From the IMG/VR virus record IMGVR_UViG_3300009093_001230, positions 1-43,367 of that record: 43,367 nt of DNA, one strand, 5' to 3'. A program made the position numbers and the translations under genes. The stretch comes from a virus. This document shows positions 24,628 through 32,014 of the stretch, piece by piece (position 1 is the first letter of the stretch; each line of letters starts with the position of its first letter). The notes under the pieces are model-generated. The model worked only from the letters and a program-made list of their open reading frames with translations. It was not told the DNA's origin and made no database searches.

Positions 24628-26813
24628 TGTGCACCTCCCATCCCGGTCGGCGCTCCGAGGGCTGGCGCGCCCGCGCTGCCCGGTGTCGGCATGGTGCCAT
24701 AAACCCCGATCATCCGGTTCTTCTGCTGCGTGACTTGTTGGGTGAGAAACTTCACCCGCTGATCGACCATCGCGCCAAAGTCCGGCCATTGCTGCAGCGC
24801 TTGCTGCAAGCGTGGGTTGCCCTGGATCGCTTGCTGTAGCACCTGCAGTCGCGCCGCGAAGTTCTGCCCCTGCAGTTTCATCGGTGGCGGCACGCCGGCG
24901 AACATCTTGGCCAGGTTCGTTTGTTCGTCGTCGACCTCTGTCGCCTGCGCGCTTTCCGTGTCGCGCACCGCTAGATCCGCGAGGGTCGGGTCAATGCTCG
25001 CCATCACATACCGGATCACCGCATCCCGGTTCACCACGGCGTTCGTGTCGATCGGGAAGAGATACTGCGCAAACTCACTCATGAGTTTCAGCACGTACTC
25101 CTGATTTGCAAACCGCGCGTCGAAGGTGAGGATGAGATCGAACTGCCCGGCGATGCTCTCGCGTGAGACGTCGATCGGTTTAGGTGTCATGCCGACAATC
25201 CTCGGGATGGTCATCGGTGGGGTGTACTGTTGCGCGAGCTGCAGGACCTGTTTGCCGGCCAGCCTCCAGCGATTCAGCCAGAGTGTGACCTGGGCTTGTT
25301 GCCGATTCAGTACGAGCTGCGGATCGACTCCCTCGCCGGCGCGGCCGACGTACTCATTCAGATCCCGCTTGCACGCTTGTTCGACTTCGATACTCGTTTC
25401 ATCCGGAGCGCCAAAGGACAGGGGAGCGATATCGTCCATCTTGTTCACCGGAATCTCCACGCCTGGGCCGTAGGTATTCTTCTTCTGTCCCGGCCGATGC
25501 TTGACCAGCATGGGCGGATGCGTCGTGACGCTCGCCCGATCCGTGCGCGCATCGCGCTGGACCTTGATCTCGCTCTGGTGGGTGTCCAGGACCTCCGGCA
25601 ACCCGCGCGAGGCGAGGATTGAGCGGCACGTCTTCTCCCGCACGAACTCGATGTAAGGGTATTGCCCATGCAGATAGGGCATGATCTCGTGCAGCCCATA
25701 GCTATCCCCGACAAACGGATGCATGACCGTGCGGAAGATTGCCGGAATGCCCTTGTTGCTGGCACGGTGATAGAAGTGCCACACCTCATAGAGATCCTCG
25801 GCTTCGTTCATCCATTCGCCCCATACGCCGCCCAGTTCGCGCTGTCGCTCGAGGACATTTAGCGCATGCAGATTCCCGTTGAACGTCTTCCCGCGCTGGC
25901 TCTCGATGACTTGATCGACCCAATCCGAATCCCATTGTTCACGGCCCTGCGCTTTCTCCTGCAGCTCGGTTGCGGTCAATAACTCCCGCTCCGCGATAAA
26001 CCGCGCCTTCTGCAGACGCCACGTGTTCACGGGGAAGAAGACATCCTGGAACGTCTGCAGGGCGCGGAGTGACGGCCGCGCCTCCGAGATATACGGCTTC
26101 GGGAACTGCGCGACACCGTTTGTGCGGAGATCGTTGATCACCTTTGTCGCCTCGGCGCCGGTGAGCATCGACGAAATCTGCTTCACGTAACTCACGACCG
26201 TATCCTGTTGCCCCGGATCAAAGAGCATTTTCTGCAGTTGCGCCAGCATCTGCGGTCCGCCGGCCTGCATCCCTGCGGCGAGTAGATCGTCCAGTTTCAC
26301 CGTCTTCCGCTCATAGGCCAGCGTCTGCAGCCAGTGCACGCTCAGCACGGTGCTCCCGTAAGTGAGCATGTAATTCGCCAACGGCCCGATTTCGCTGTCT
26401 CCTTCGTCGGCCATCGCGTTGTACATGTACCAGCGCAAGAGAGTGCTGATGCGCGCACCCCAGTCCGCGTCCATCGCCTGCGTGGGTGCGGTCTGAATGT
26501 TCATCTTGCCCAGGGTGGTTAGCAGTAGCTCGCTTTGCTCCTGGATCACCATGTCCACGGTCCGGATCCGCGTGTCACTCGCGCCCGGCCAAGGGAACGG
26601 TTCGCGTTCCAGGGTACCCCATTTGCGCCCGTCGCGGGTTTGTCCCGGCCACCAGCAATAGCGGGTGTTCAGGCAATGCTCATTGCGATCGTAGAACTCG
26701 AAAGCGTTATTGATCGCATGATCGAGTTCGCGGACCATTTCGCCCAGCTCGGGATTATCCGTCGCCTTTTCGATGCTGGGTTTCTCCGTGCCGGTTGGTG
26801 AGTAGAGTTTCAT
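24624..26813 (-). CDS. Portal protein, podovirus-type (729 aa)
   Basis: Size, gene order (TerL, small HTH gene, portal) and character fit the P22/T7-like portal class that forms the DNA entry ring. Visible features: the N-terminal segment NNAFEFYDRNEHCLNTRYCW, LLRWYMYNAMADEGDSEIG (typical portal helix), the stem region with VEQACKRDLNEYVGRAGEG near 465-480 and QAQVTLWLNRWRLAGKQVLQ, and a Gln-rich helical C terminus (RLQVLQQAIQGNPRLQQAL). The C-terminal end is Gly/Pro/Ala-rich. Assignment rests on pattern and context rather than a single motif. Confidence 0.8.
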   Translation of the reverse strand: MKLYSPTGTEKPSIEKATDNPELGEMVRELDHAINNAFEFYDRNEHCLNTRYCWWPGQTRDGRKWGTLEREPFPWPGASDTRIRTVDMVIQEQSELLLTTLGKMNIQTAPTQAMDADWGARISTLLRWYMYNAMADEGDSEIGPLANYMLTYGSTVLSVHWLQTLAYERKTVKLDDLLAAGMQAGGPQMLAQLQKMLFDPGQQDTVVSYVKQISSMLTGAEATKVINDLRTNGVAQFPKPYISEARPSLRALQTFQDVFFPVNTWRLQKARFIAERELLTATELQEKAQGREQWDSDWVDQVIESQRGKTFNGNLHALNVLERQRELGGVWGEWMNEAEDLYEVWHFYHRASNKGIPAIFRTVMHPFVGDSYGLHEIMPYLHGQYPYIEFVREKTCRSILASRGLPEVLDTHQSEIKVQRDARTDRASVTTHPPMLVKHRPGQKKNTYGPGVEIPVNKMDDIAPLSFGAPDETSIEVEQACKRDLNEYVGRAGEGVDPQLVLNRQQAQVTLWLNRWRLAGKQVLQLAQQYTPPMTIPRIVGMTPKPIDVSRESIAGQFDLILTFDARFANQEYVLKLMSEFAQYLFPIDTNAVVNRDAVIRYVMASIDPTLADLAVRDTESAQATEVDDEQTNLAKMFAGVPPPMKLQGQNFAARLQVLQQAIQGNPRLQQALQQWPDFGAMVDQRVKFLTQQVTQQKNRMIGVYGTMPTPGSAGAPALGAPTGMGGAQ

Positions 26814-26816
26814 GAG

Positions 26817-27068
26817 TTACAACTTTGTGGTGGTGGGCAATGGGCCGCGCATTCTCTCTTCCGCGTCCCGGAACGGTTTGATAAGGTGTCTCTCGATCGC
26901 CTCGCGAAGATAGTAACCCCGGGCATTGGCATGTAAAGTGATCCTCTCGATAACTCCGGCGTTAACTAACTTTTCGAAGTCCTTTTCGAAGATCCCGAGG
27001 GAGGTAATCCATTCGATCACCTCGCCGCGGCGAAGGTATTGTTTCGTGGGTGGGATGTAGTCACTCAT
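26817..27068 (-). CDS. Small HTH-like protein between TerL and portal (83 aa)
   Basis: MSDYIPPTKQYLRRGEVIEW, then LGIFEKDFEKLVNAGVIERI, a helix-turn-helix-like arrangement, and AREAIERHLIKP-type basic helices at the end. Separated by 3 bp from both TerL and portal. It could be a small terminase subunit in an unusual place or a regulator. No firm family. Confidence 0.6.
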   Translation of the reverse strand: MSDYIPPTKQYLRRGEVIEWITSLGIFEKDFEKLVNAGVIERITLHANARGYYLREAIERHLIKPFRDAEERMRGPLPTTTKL

Positions 27069-27071
27069 AAA

Positions 27072-28880
27072 TCAGTAGGCTCCGCCGCCCCGGCTCCGCA
27101 TGCTGTCCGGCTCCATGTAAACCGGAGGATCCAGCGCGAGGTAGCGCACGAGATCGGCGAAATCCTTTGAGGCTCCGTGCTGTCCGTCGAGCCCCGTGTA
27201 ATTCTCGAACATCCAAAGGACGTTCTTGCAATTCTCCGTCACCAGCAAACGCGGTCGATTAATGTGGTCGATCCGCCGATCCTCCTCATACCAGAGCAGA
27301 TCGTGGATCTGGTCGATACCCTCCCGCATGTGCTCGCCCGGTGCCGGTTCAAAATTCATTCCCAGCTCCGAAAGTGACTCGATCAACGTCACCGTCTCAC
27401 CCTTGGCTAGTGTCGGCGCATTTCCAAACCGTGAGTCCATGACCCTCTCGTAAATCGCTTCGATCTTACTCGCCGGGCCATTCCGCTGGGTTTTCGGTGG
27501 TGTGCAGTCCATCGCCTCCACGGCTGCCTCGATCTCCGCATCGTTCCATCCCTCCGCAATCAGGATCTCCTCGATCCACCGTTGCAGCCCAAAGCCCCAG
27601 GGCTTCTGTGCATCACCTTGCTTGCCGTCCGGTTTCTTTGCGTCCAGCTCTGCCCACCATCCCGGATCACCCACGCCGCGAATATAACTACCCGGAGACG
27701 GCCACTCCCGATAGATCACCACCGTGCGCGTATCGGGCAACGCTCGCCCCCAGATCATCGCCGGATTCCGTCCGCTGCACGGGTCAATATACTGCTTGTT
27801 TGTCCCGTCCTTCGGCAACTCGCCCTCTTTGATCATATGCACCTTCCGGTTGAACGTCGGGAACAGATTGCCCGCCAGCTTCTCCGCTACTCCATACACG
27901 CGCTCCAGGATCGACTTCCTTCCGCCGGCACGCGCCTTCTTGATCACCTCGCCGGCATTGGCGAATGGGTTATCGCTCAGATGGAAGTACACGATGCTCA
28001 AGTCCGGGTTCGTGCCGGGATTTGCCTTCTGTACCCGAGGCACTGTCTCACATCCTCCCGGCGCTCCCAGCTTTGGCAACAATGGTGCTGGCACCCGCAC
28101 TACATCCCGCGCGCTTTCCGTCAGCTTCGCCACGGTCGGCGTAAACCCGTCCTTGGGCGTGAAGTCGATAATCAAATCCCCCGCACGTTGCGCCAAGCGG
28201 AACCGCACCGCTTCGATGAATTCCCACGGGGCCAGCTCCGTCATCCAGGCGATGTCGATTTCATCGCCTTCGAGCGAACCCACATCCATCGCATAATTCA
28301 GGAACCAGCATTGCGAGCCATTCGTGCCCACAAAGGTCGGTGGTTCACCCGAGAAGCCTGTCGCCGGCTTATACCGAATGTAGGCTGTGTGATGCTTCCG
28401 GATCTGCTTCCACTCCGGCGGGATGAATTTCCATACCCGTGGCTGTTGTTGCTGGACGCTGCGCGGTCCGGACATGTGAAAGCACCAGGCGCGCTGCATT
28501 CCCTTATCGAACATCCGCTTCACGATCGTCCGCCCCCCATACTCGCTTTTGCTCGAGCGATTTGCTCCGGACACGTAGACTTCGCCGCCGCCCATAATCT
28601 CCTTTGGCACGCTATCCGTCGGATCGATCAACACCACGCGATTCCCGCGGACAAGCAGATCGTCCACAATATGCCAGATCTTCGGCTCATACCCATGCCG
28701 CAACGGATCCTGCGTCCGTAACTCAATCTTGTGCTGCCGCTCGGTGAGATAGGCGACAAACTCCTGAGGGTGCTCCCGCAAAGCCCGCTCCATCTCGTCA
28801 GCCGAGGGAAGGGGCAGCACGGGATCGTCCACCGGGACGAATGGCAATACGGGAAGTCCTGCTGTCAGTCCTTGGCTCAT
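27072..28880 (-). CDS. terL: Terminase large subunit (602 aa)
   Basis: ATP-dependent packaging motor and nuclease. Deviant Walker A at 105-112 (GANRSSKS), Walker B EIDIAWMTE at 207-215 (D209, catalytic E215), and the coupling segment IIDFTPKDG near 237-245. The nuclease half begins after about 350 with acidic residues (QYIDPCSGRNPAM, RGVGDPGWWAELDAKKPDG) that could bind metal. The C terminus ends in LDPPVYMEPDSMRSRG. ATG 28880 is chosen because it makes ATGA with the upstream stop; a longer reading from 29039 would overlap that gene completely. Confidence 0.9.
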   Translation of the reverse strand: MSQGLTAGLPVLPFVPVDDPVLPLPSADEMERALREHPQEFVAYLTERQHKIELRTQDPLRHGYEPKIWHIVDDLLVRGNRVVLIDPTDSVPKEIMGGGEVYVSGANRSSKSEYGGRTIVKRMFDKGMQRAWCFHMSGPRSVQQQQPRVWKFIPPEWKQIRKHHTAYIRYKPATGFSGEPPTFVGTNGSQCWFLNYAMDVGSLEGDEIDIAWMTELAPWEFIEAVRFRLAQRAGDLIIDFTPKDGFTPTVAKLTESARDVVRVPAPLLPKLGAPGGCETVPRVQKANPGTNPDLSIVYFHLSDNPFANAGEVIKKARAGGRKSILERVYGVAEKLAGNLFPTFNRKVHMIKEGELPKDGTNKQYIDPCSGRNPAMIWGRALPDTRTVVIYREWPSPGSYIRGVGDPGWWAELDAKKPDGKQGDAQKPWGFGLQRWIEEILIAEGWNDAEIEAAVEAMDCTPPKTQRNGPASKIEAIYERVMDSRFGNAPTLAKGETVTLIESLSELGMNFEPAPGEHMREGIDQIHDLLWYEEDRRIDHINRPRLLVTENCKNVLWMFENYTGLDGQHGASKDFADLVRYLALDPPVYMEPDSMRSRGGGAY

Positions 28881-29101
28881 GGGTTCTGAGTAATGATCTC
28901 GTGACTCGGCTGCGCGAGATGGTGGCGCATGACGAGGGTTTGTTCCGCGAGGAGTAAGTGCTGCACACAGTCCCTGCAGACCCAGATGAGCAGGTCCTGG
29001 TCGAAGTCCCACATCGGGCCGATGCCGACGGGTTTGCACAACCCGCAGTGTCCGTCGATATGCCCGACGTGGTTGATGATCCGCGCGCGTCCGACTTTCA
29101 T
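28877..29101 (-). CDS. Small zinc-ribbon protein upstream of TerL (74 aa)
   Basis: MKVGRARIINHVGHIDGHCG followed by CGLCK and CRDC (about 19-22 and 42-45), a two-knuckle zinc site. Between them lies MWDFDQDLLIWV and after them the helix LLLAEQTLVMRHHL. ATGA overlaps on both sides. The adjacent genes encode HTH proteins and TerL; a role in packaging or regulation is conceivable. Function unknown. Confidence 0.65.
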   Translation of the reverse strand: MKVGRARIINHVGHIDGHCGLCKPVGIGPMWDFDQDLLIWVCRDCVQHLLLAEQTLVMRHHLAQPSHEIITQNP

Positions 29102-29379
29102 GTGGGTTGAGCAGCCTCGCGTCCTCGGGCTGCGTCGAGGTGGTTAGTGATGAGTTCGCTGAGCGTGGAATCGAACACCGCGACGCGGCGGAGTTTGTCG
29201 AGGGCTTGCTGCTCGATCTGGGAGATGCGCTGATGGGAGACGCCGCAGAAGGCCGCGAGTTGCTGCAGGGTCATGCCTCGGCCGGGCACGGCGTGACAGC
29301 GGGCGATGGCCAGCCCGAGGTCGATCCGCCTGCCCCGGCCGGATCTGCAGCGTTTACGTTGTGCGGCGCTTAGTGGCAT
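29098..29379 (-). CDS. HTH protein, sigma-region-4-like (93 aa)
   Basis: Basic N terminus (RKRCRSGRGRRID) then LAIARCHAVPGRGMTLQQLA and AAFCGVSHQRISQIEQQALDK, which matches a sigma-70 region 4-type helix-turn-helix (L-A-x-x-x-G-V-S-x-x-x-I-x-x-I-E-x-x-A-L-x-K-L-R). The remainder is a short helical tail. Clearly related to the next upstream gene: 24 of 43 residues identical in my alignment by eye. Position just before TerL makes a small-terminase or late-regulator role possible. ATGA downstream; 10-bp overlap upstream. Confidence 0.7.
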   Translation of the reverse strand: MPLSAAQRKRCRSGRGRRIDLGLAIARCHAVPGRGMTLQQLAAFCGVSHQRISQIEQQALDKLRRVAVFDSTLSELITNHLDAARGREAAQPT

Positions 29380-29691
29380 GGCGTCTTGGTTGCCGGGCGG
29401 CGGTCCTGGACACGCAGGATAAGCTCCTCGACCACGGTCGTGATTGCCGGGTCTTTCATGAAGAGCAGGCGATTACGCAGCTTCTTTAGCGCGTCTTTCT
29501 CGATGTGATAGATCGTCGCATCGGAGCATCCGCAGAACCGTGCCAGCGTTTCGAGCGGCATCGGCTTGCCTGGGATCGCGTGGTGTTCCGCGATCGCCAA
29601 GGGCGATGCGCTCCTGCCGGAATTTGCGGCTGTTGGGCAGTCCCGCCAGTTCGGACGGGACCCGCTTACCGTTGGCGTCGCGTGTGGCCAT
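29370..29691 (-). pseudogene. HTH protein paralog with apparent +1 frameshift (106 aa if joined)
   Basis: Frame one starts at ATG 29691 (MATRDANGKRVPSELAGLPN, SRKFRQERIAL), which is well placed 2 bp after the upstream TAG. It continues in an unrelated low-complexity frame to a stop at 29473. The second frame (AIAEHHAIPGKPMPLETLAR, FCGCSDATIYHIEKDALKK) is clearly homologous to the neighbouring HTH gene. A one-base skip at CTT-G-GCG near 29600 joins RIAL to AIAE in the same order as the paralog (LGLAIARCHAVPG). It could be a sequencing insertion, a recent mutation, or programmed +1 frameshifting; a TTG at 29600 could also act as an independent start giving only 76 residues. Confidence 0.6.
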
Positions 29692-29693
29692 AA

Positions 29694-30041
29694 CTAGCTT
29701 TGCACCTCCTTCACCTGTTGCTCGCACCACATTTCCCAGTGCGTCTGATCACGCATCTGCGCATCGGTGGGCTGGTTCGGCACGTAGCGGTATTCGGCAA
29801 TGCGCGAGCATCCGCCGGTGCGACGGCCCGTCTTCGGATCACGGCCATCCCAGAAACATGATCCGATCTGATCCGCCGGTGTCGCGCACTCGTAAGCATA
29901 CAACGTTTCGCTGGAAGCCGGCTCGTCTCCGATCTGGTCGAGCGCATCCCACTTCGCGCCATGGACCACGCGCAAGAAGCGCGGAGCCCGAGCAAGGCTC
30001 AATGTCAAATTCTGCGCCGGGCCGTCGATGAAGCTGATCAC
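29694..30041 (-). CDS. Conserved phage protein, function unknown (115 aa)
   Basis: Start taken as GTG 30041, which makes GTGA with the upstream stop and has AGGGGG about 7 bp upstream. Sequence begins (V)ISFIDGPAQNLTLSLARAPRF and continues LRVVHGAKWDALDQIGDEP, ETLYAYECATPA and a C-rich patch (GSCFWDGRDPKTGRRTGGCS). The motif L-x-R-A-P-x-F-L-R-V-V-x-x...W-D-A-L-D-Q recurs in phage early genes, function unknown. A longer ATG start upstream is in-frame but lies inside the DHH gene. Confidence 0.65.
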   Translation of the reverse strand: MISFIDGPAQNLTLSLARAPRFLRVVHGAKWDALDQIGDEPASSETLYAYECATPADQIGSCFWDGRDPKTGRRTGGCSRIAEYRYVPNQPTDAQMRDQTHWEMWCEQQVKEVQS

Positions 30042-31426
30042 GGTTGCACCCCCTTCCACGCATCGACACACGCCGGCCGCGCCGGCACTTTCACGTCCGG
30101 GTTATCGCTCGCGTTGAAGTGCACACACGTGCACCATTCTTCGACTTCCGACCGTTGTTCACCGGTCCAAGCTTCGATGACATCGAGCGGCACGTTCTCA
30201 CCGACTAACTCCAGCATGTCGCGGAGCGTCGTTGTGTCTGTGATCTCCGCTTGAAAGGTCTCCATTGCCCGGCGAATGATCGGATCCTTTTTGAACGCCG
30301 CTTCCCGCCGGTCCAGTCGATCAATCTCAGCAGCGATGAGAGCGCCCGCCTTCACCAAGTTACGGCGCGGATCCCGCGCTTGGAAGTACTCACGTTCCCA
30401 CGGCCAATCCTTGTGGAAGAAACACGGCGGCGATTGTTCCAATCCGTTCTTGATTTGCAGGGCAGCCGTCTCCGCATAGCACGCTGCCGCCTGCGCGATT
30501 GAGCCGTTCCGGTGGCCGTCATCATGTGCGGCGCTATATCCTTCCTCCTGGATCTGCCGCTGCCGCTCCCGAGTAATGGCAATGCAGCCGCCCTGCTCAA
30601 AGTCTCCGACGATGCTATGCAGCTCTTCCTCGAACCCGCACGCCTGCGGATGGCCACCGCCACCCAGTTCCTTGGCGATCACACTACAGTCGAAGTCCGG
30701 ACGGCTGCGCAGACTCCAGATCCGTTTGCCTTCCTGGTCGCGGTAGACGGCTACGAAGGGCGCATCCGGATGCTCTTCGAGCATCTGGTGGCACGTCTCG
30801 CTGTGGAATGCCGTGACGTTCGCGACCGGGACGGTATAACCGCCGACGGTATTCGTGAAGGCAAACGATGCCTGGACGCGCGCGATCTTCTCGATCTGCT
30901 GCAGCGCAACAAACCCGTCATGCATCAGCTTCGGAATGCTCTCCACCGCATGGGTAAAGGCGACGAAGTCCCGCGGCACGATCGAGAGCGCGGCATTGAT
31001 CTCGCGCGAGCTGGGCAATTGCCACTGCCACAGGTCGCGGTCCTGGACGTAGAGCAGGATTTCCGGGACGGCCTTATCCGGGAAGAAGTAGCGCCACGCG
31101 AGGACGGCGCCGCACTGCGAGGTATCGAAGTGCACACGGAGCGGGCAATCCACCTCCAATCCTGGCAATCCATCGAGCTCCGCTTTGGCCGTCGAATGGT
31201 GATCGAGTACGACCACATGATTCAGCATCGACAGACTCTCAAGAATGGTCCGCTTATAACTGAAATCGAGAATGAAGATGCGGCTTCCTTCCGTGATGGT
31301 GGCCGGGACCGGCTCGCCGTAGAATACGGGGATATAGGTCGCATCATCGCGGAAGAGCAGCCAGGCAACCCACGCGGCCGCAAAGCCGTCCGGACAATTG
31401 GCGTGATAGAGAACGTAAGTTTTCAT
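30038..31426 (-). CDS. DHH-family phosphoesterase fused to a phage-specific C-terminal domain (462 aa)
   Basis: Residues 1-275 are a DHH/DHHA1 phosphoesterase: HANCPDGFAAAW (D13), FILDFSYKR (D54), VVVLDHHSTA (75-77), VQDRDLW (D129), and GGGGHPQACGF (255-265). The family includes NrnA-type nucleases and enzymes that hydrolyse short oligonucleotides or cyclic dinucleotide breakdown products. From about 285 a different domain begins, RERQRQIQEEGYSAAHDDGH, with AQAAACYAETAALQ and RRNLVKAGALIAAEIDRLDR; I know this as a stand-alone phage domain of unknown function. The fusion is unusual. Start at ATG 31426 after the leader CCTAACCT. GTGA links it to the next gene. Confidence 0.8.
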   Translation of the reverse strand: MKTYVLYHANCPDGFAAAWVAWLLFRDDATYIPVFYGEPVPATITEGSRIFILDFSYKRTILESLSMLNHVVVLDHHSTAKAELDGLPGLEVDCPLRVHFDTSQCGAVLAWRYFFPDKAVPEILLYVQDRDLWQWQLPSSREINAALSIVPRDFVAFTHAVESIPKLMHDGFVALQQIEKIARVQASFAFTNTVGGYTVPVANVTAFHSETCHQMLEEHPDAPFVAVYRDQEGKRIWSLRSRPDFDCSVIAKELGGGGHPQACGFEEELHSIVGDFEQGGCIAITRERQRQIQEEGYSAAHDDGHRNGSIAQAAACYAETAALQIKNGLEQSPPCFFHKDWPWEREYFQARDPRRNLVKAGALIAAEIDRLDRREAAFKKDPIIRRAMETFQAEITDTTTLRDMLELVGENVPLDVIEAWTGEQRSEVEEWCTCVHFNASDNPDVKVPARPACVDAWKGVQP

Positions 31427-31429
31427 AGG

Positions 31430-31657
31430 TTAGGATGGAGAAACGATTTCTAACTCGGCTGGTTGGGTAACGATCGCGGTCGGCGCCGTACCGGCCACGA
31501 TCGAGAGAGTGGGGCGCGGGTCGATCGCCTCGCGCATGGTGGGATGGGTTTCGCGAATGGCCCGCAGCAGCAGCTCCCGCCGCTCCGCACCGGCCAGGAG
31601 CTGCGCCACGCGCACCACGCTCGCGGCATCCGTGTAGAGAAGGAAGCTGGCAGGCAT
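31430..31657 (-). CDS. Small phage protein, function unknown (75 aa)
   Basis: MPASFLLYTDAASVVRVAQL, then RRELLLRAIRETHPTMREAI and a Thr/Ala-rich end. One helical region and a disordered tail. Start 1 bp after the upstream TAA (TAACATG) and the stop lies in the AACC leader of the DHH gene. No recognised motif. Confidence 0.6.
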   Translation of the reverse strand: MPASFLLYTDAASVVRVAQLLAGAERRELLLRAIRETHPTMREAIDPRPTLSIVAGTAPTAIVTQPAELEIVSPS

Positions 31658-31658
31658 G

Positions 31659-31997
31659 TTATTTTCCCGGCTCCGAATACCGGACGCCTTTTCCGTTAGC
31701 TTGGGCGAATTCGATTTCTCGTTTAGTTGAATTGCCGATGTAACCGCCTGGGTTGACGACCAATATCTCATCACACAATCGGATCTTTTCGATATGGAGA
31801 GCGTCCAGCCGCTGCTTTACCTCAGTGGATTCGTCGCCATCACAGGTCGCAGCTTTGGCTCCGGGTGGAAAATCCGCGTGCCCGTACAGGCCCATTGGGA
31901 TCACGATATTTCCATTCAGGGTTTCGATCATCGCCATCCGCAGATGCTCGTCAGGAAAACGCGAGGATCCGCACAGTGTTACAATCACGGGTTTCAT
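31659..31997 (-). CDS. Nucleoside 2-deoxyribosyltransferase-like protein (112 aa)
   Basis: MKPVIVTLCGSSRFPDEHLR begins with the family's beta strand and G-S-S/T-R-F loop; MIETLNGNIVIPMGLYGHAD and IEKIRLCDEILVVNPGGYIG follow, with NSTKREIEFAQANGK at the end. This matches the small phage and bacterial nucleoside 2-deoxyribosyltransferase / DUF4406-type fold (nucleotide salvage or base removal). About 112 residues is normal. Context: beside the DHH phosphoesterase, so nucleotide or signalling-nucleotide metabolism is likely. Start chosen at 31997 for its match with the family start. Confidence 0.75.
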   Translation of the reverse strand: MKPVIVTLCGSSRFPDEHLRMAMIETLNGNIVIPMGLYGHADFPPGAKAATCDGDESTEVKQRLDALHIEKIRLCDEILVVNPGGYIGNSTKREIEFAQANGKGVRYSEPGK

Positions 31998-32014
31998 AAG
32001 TGCAAACGTCGGCA

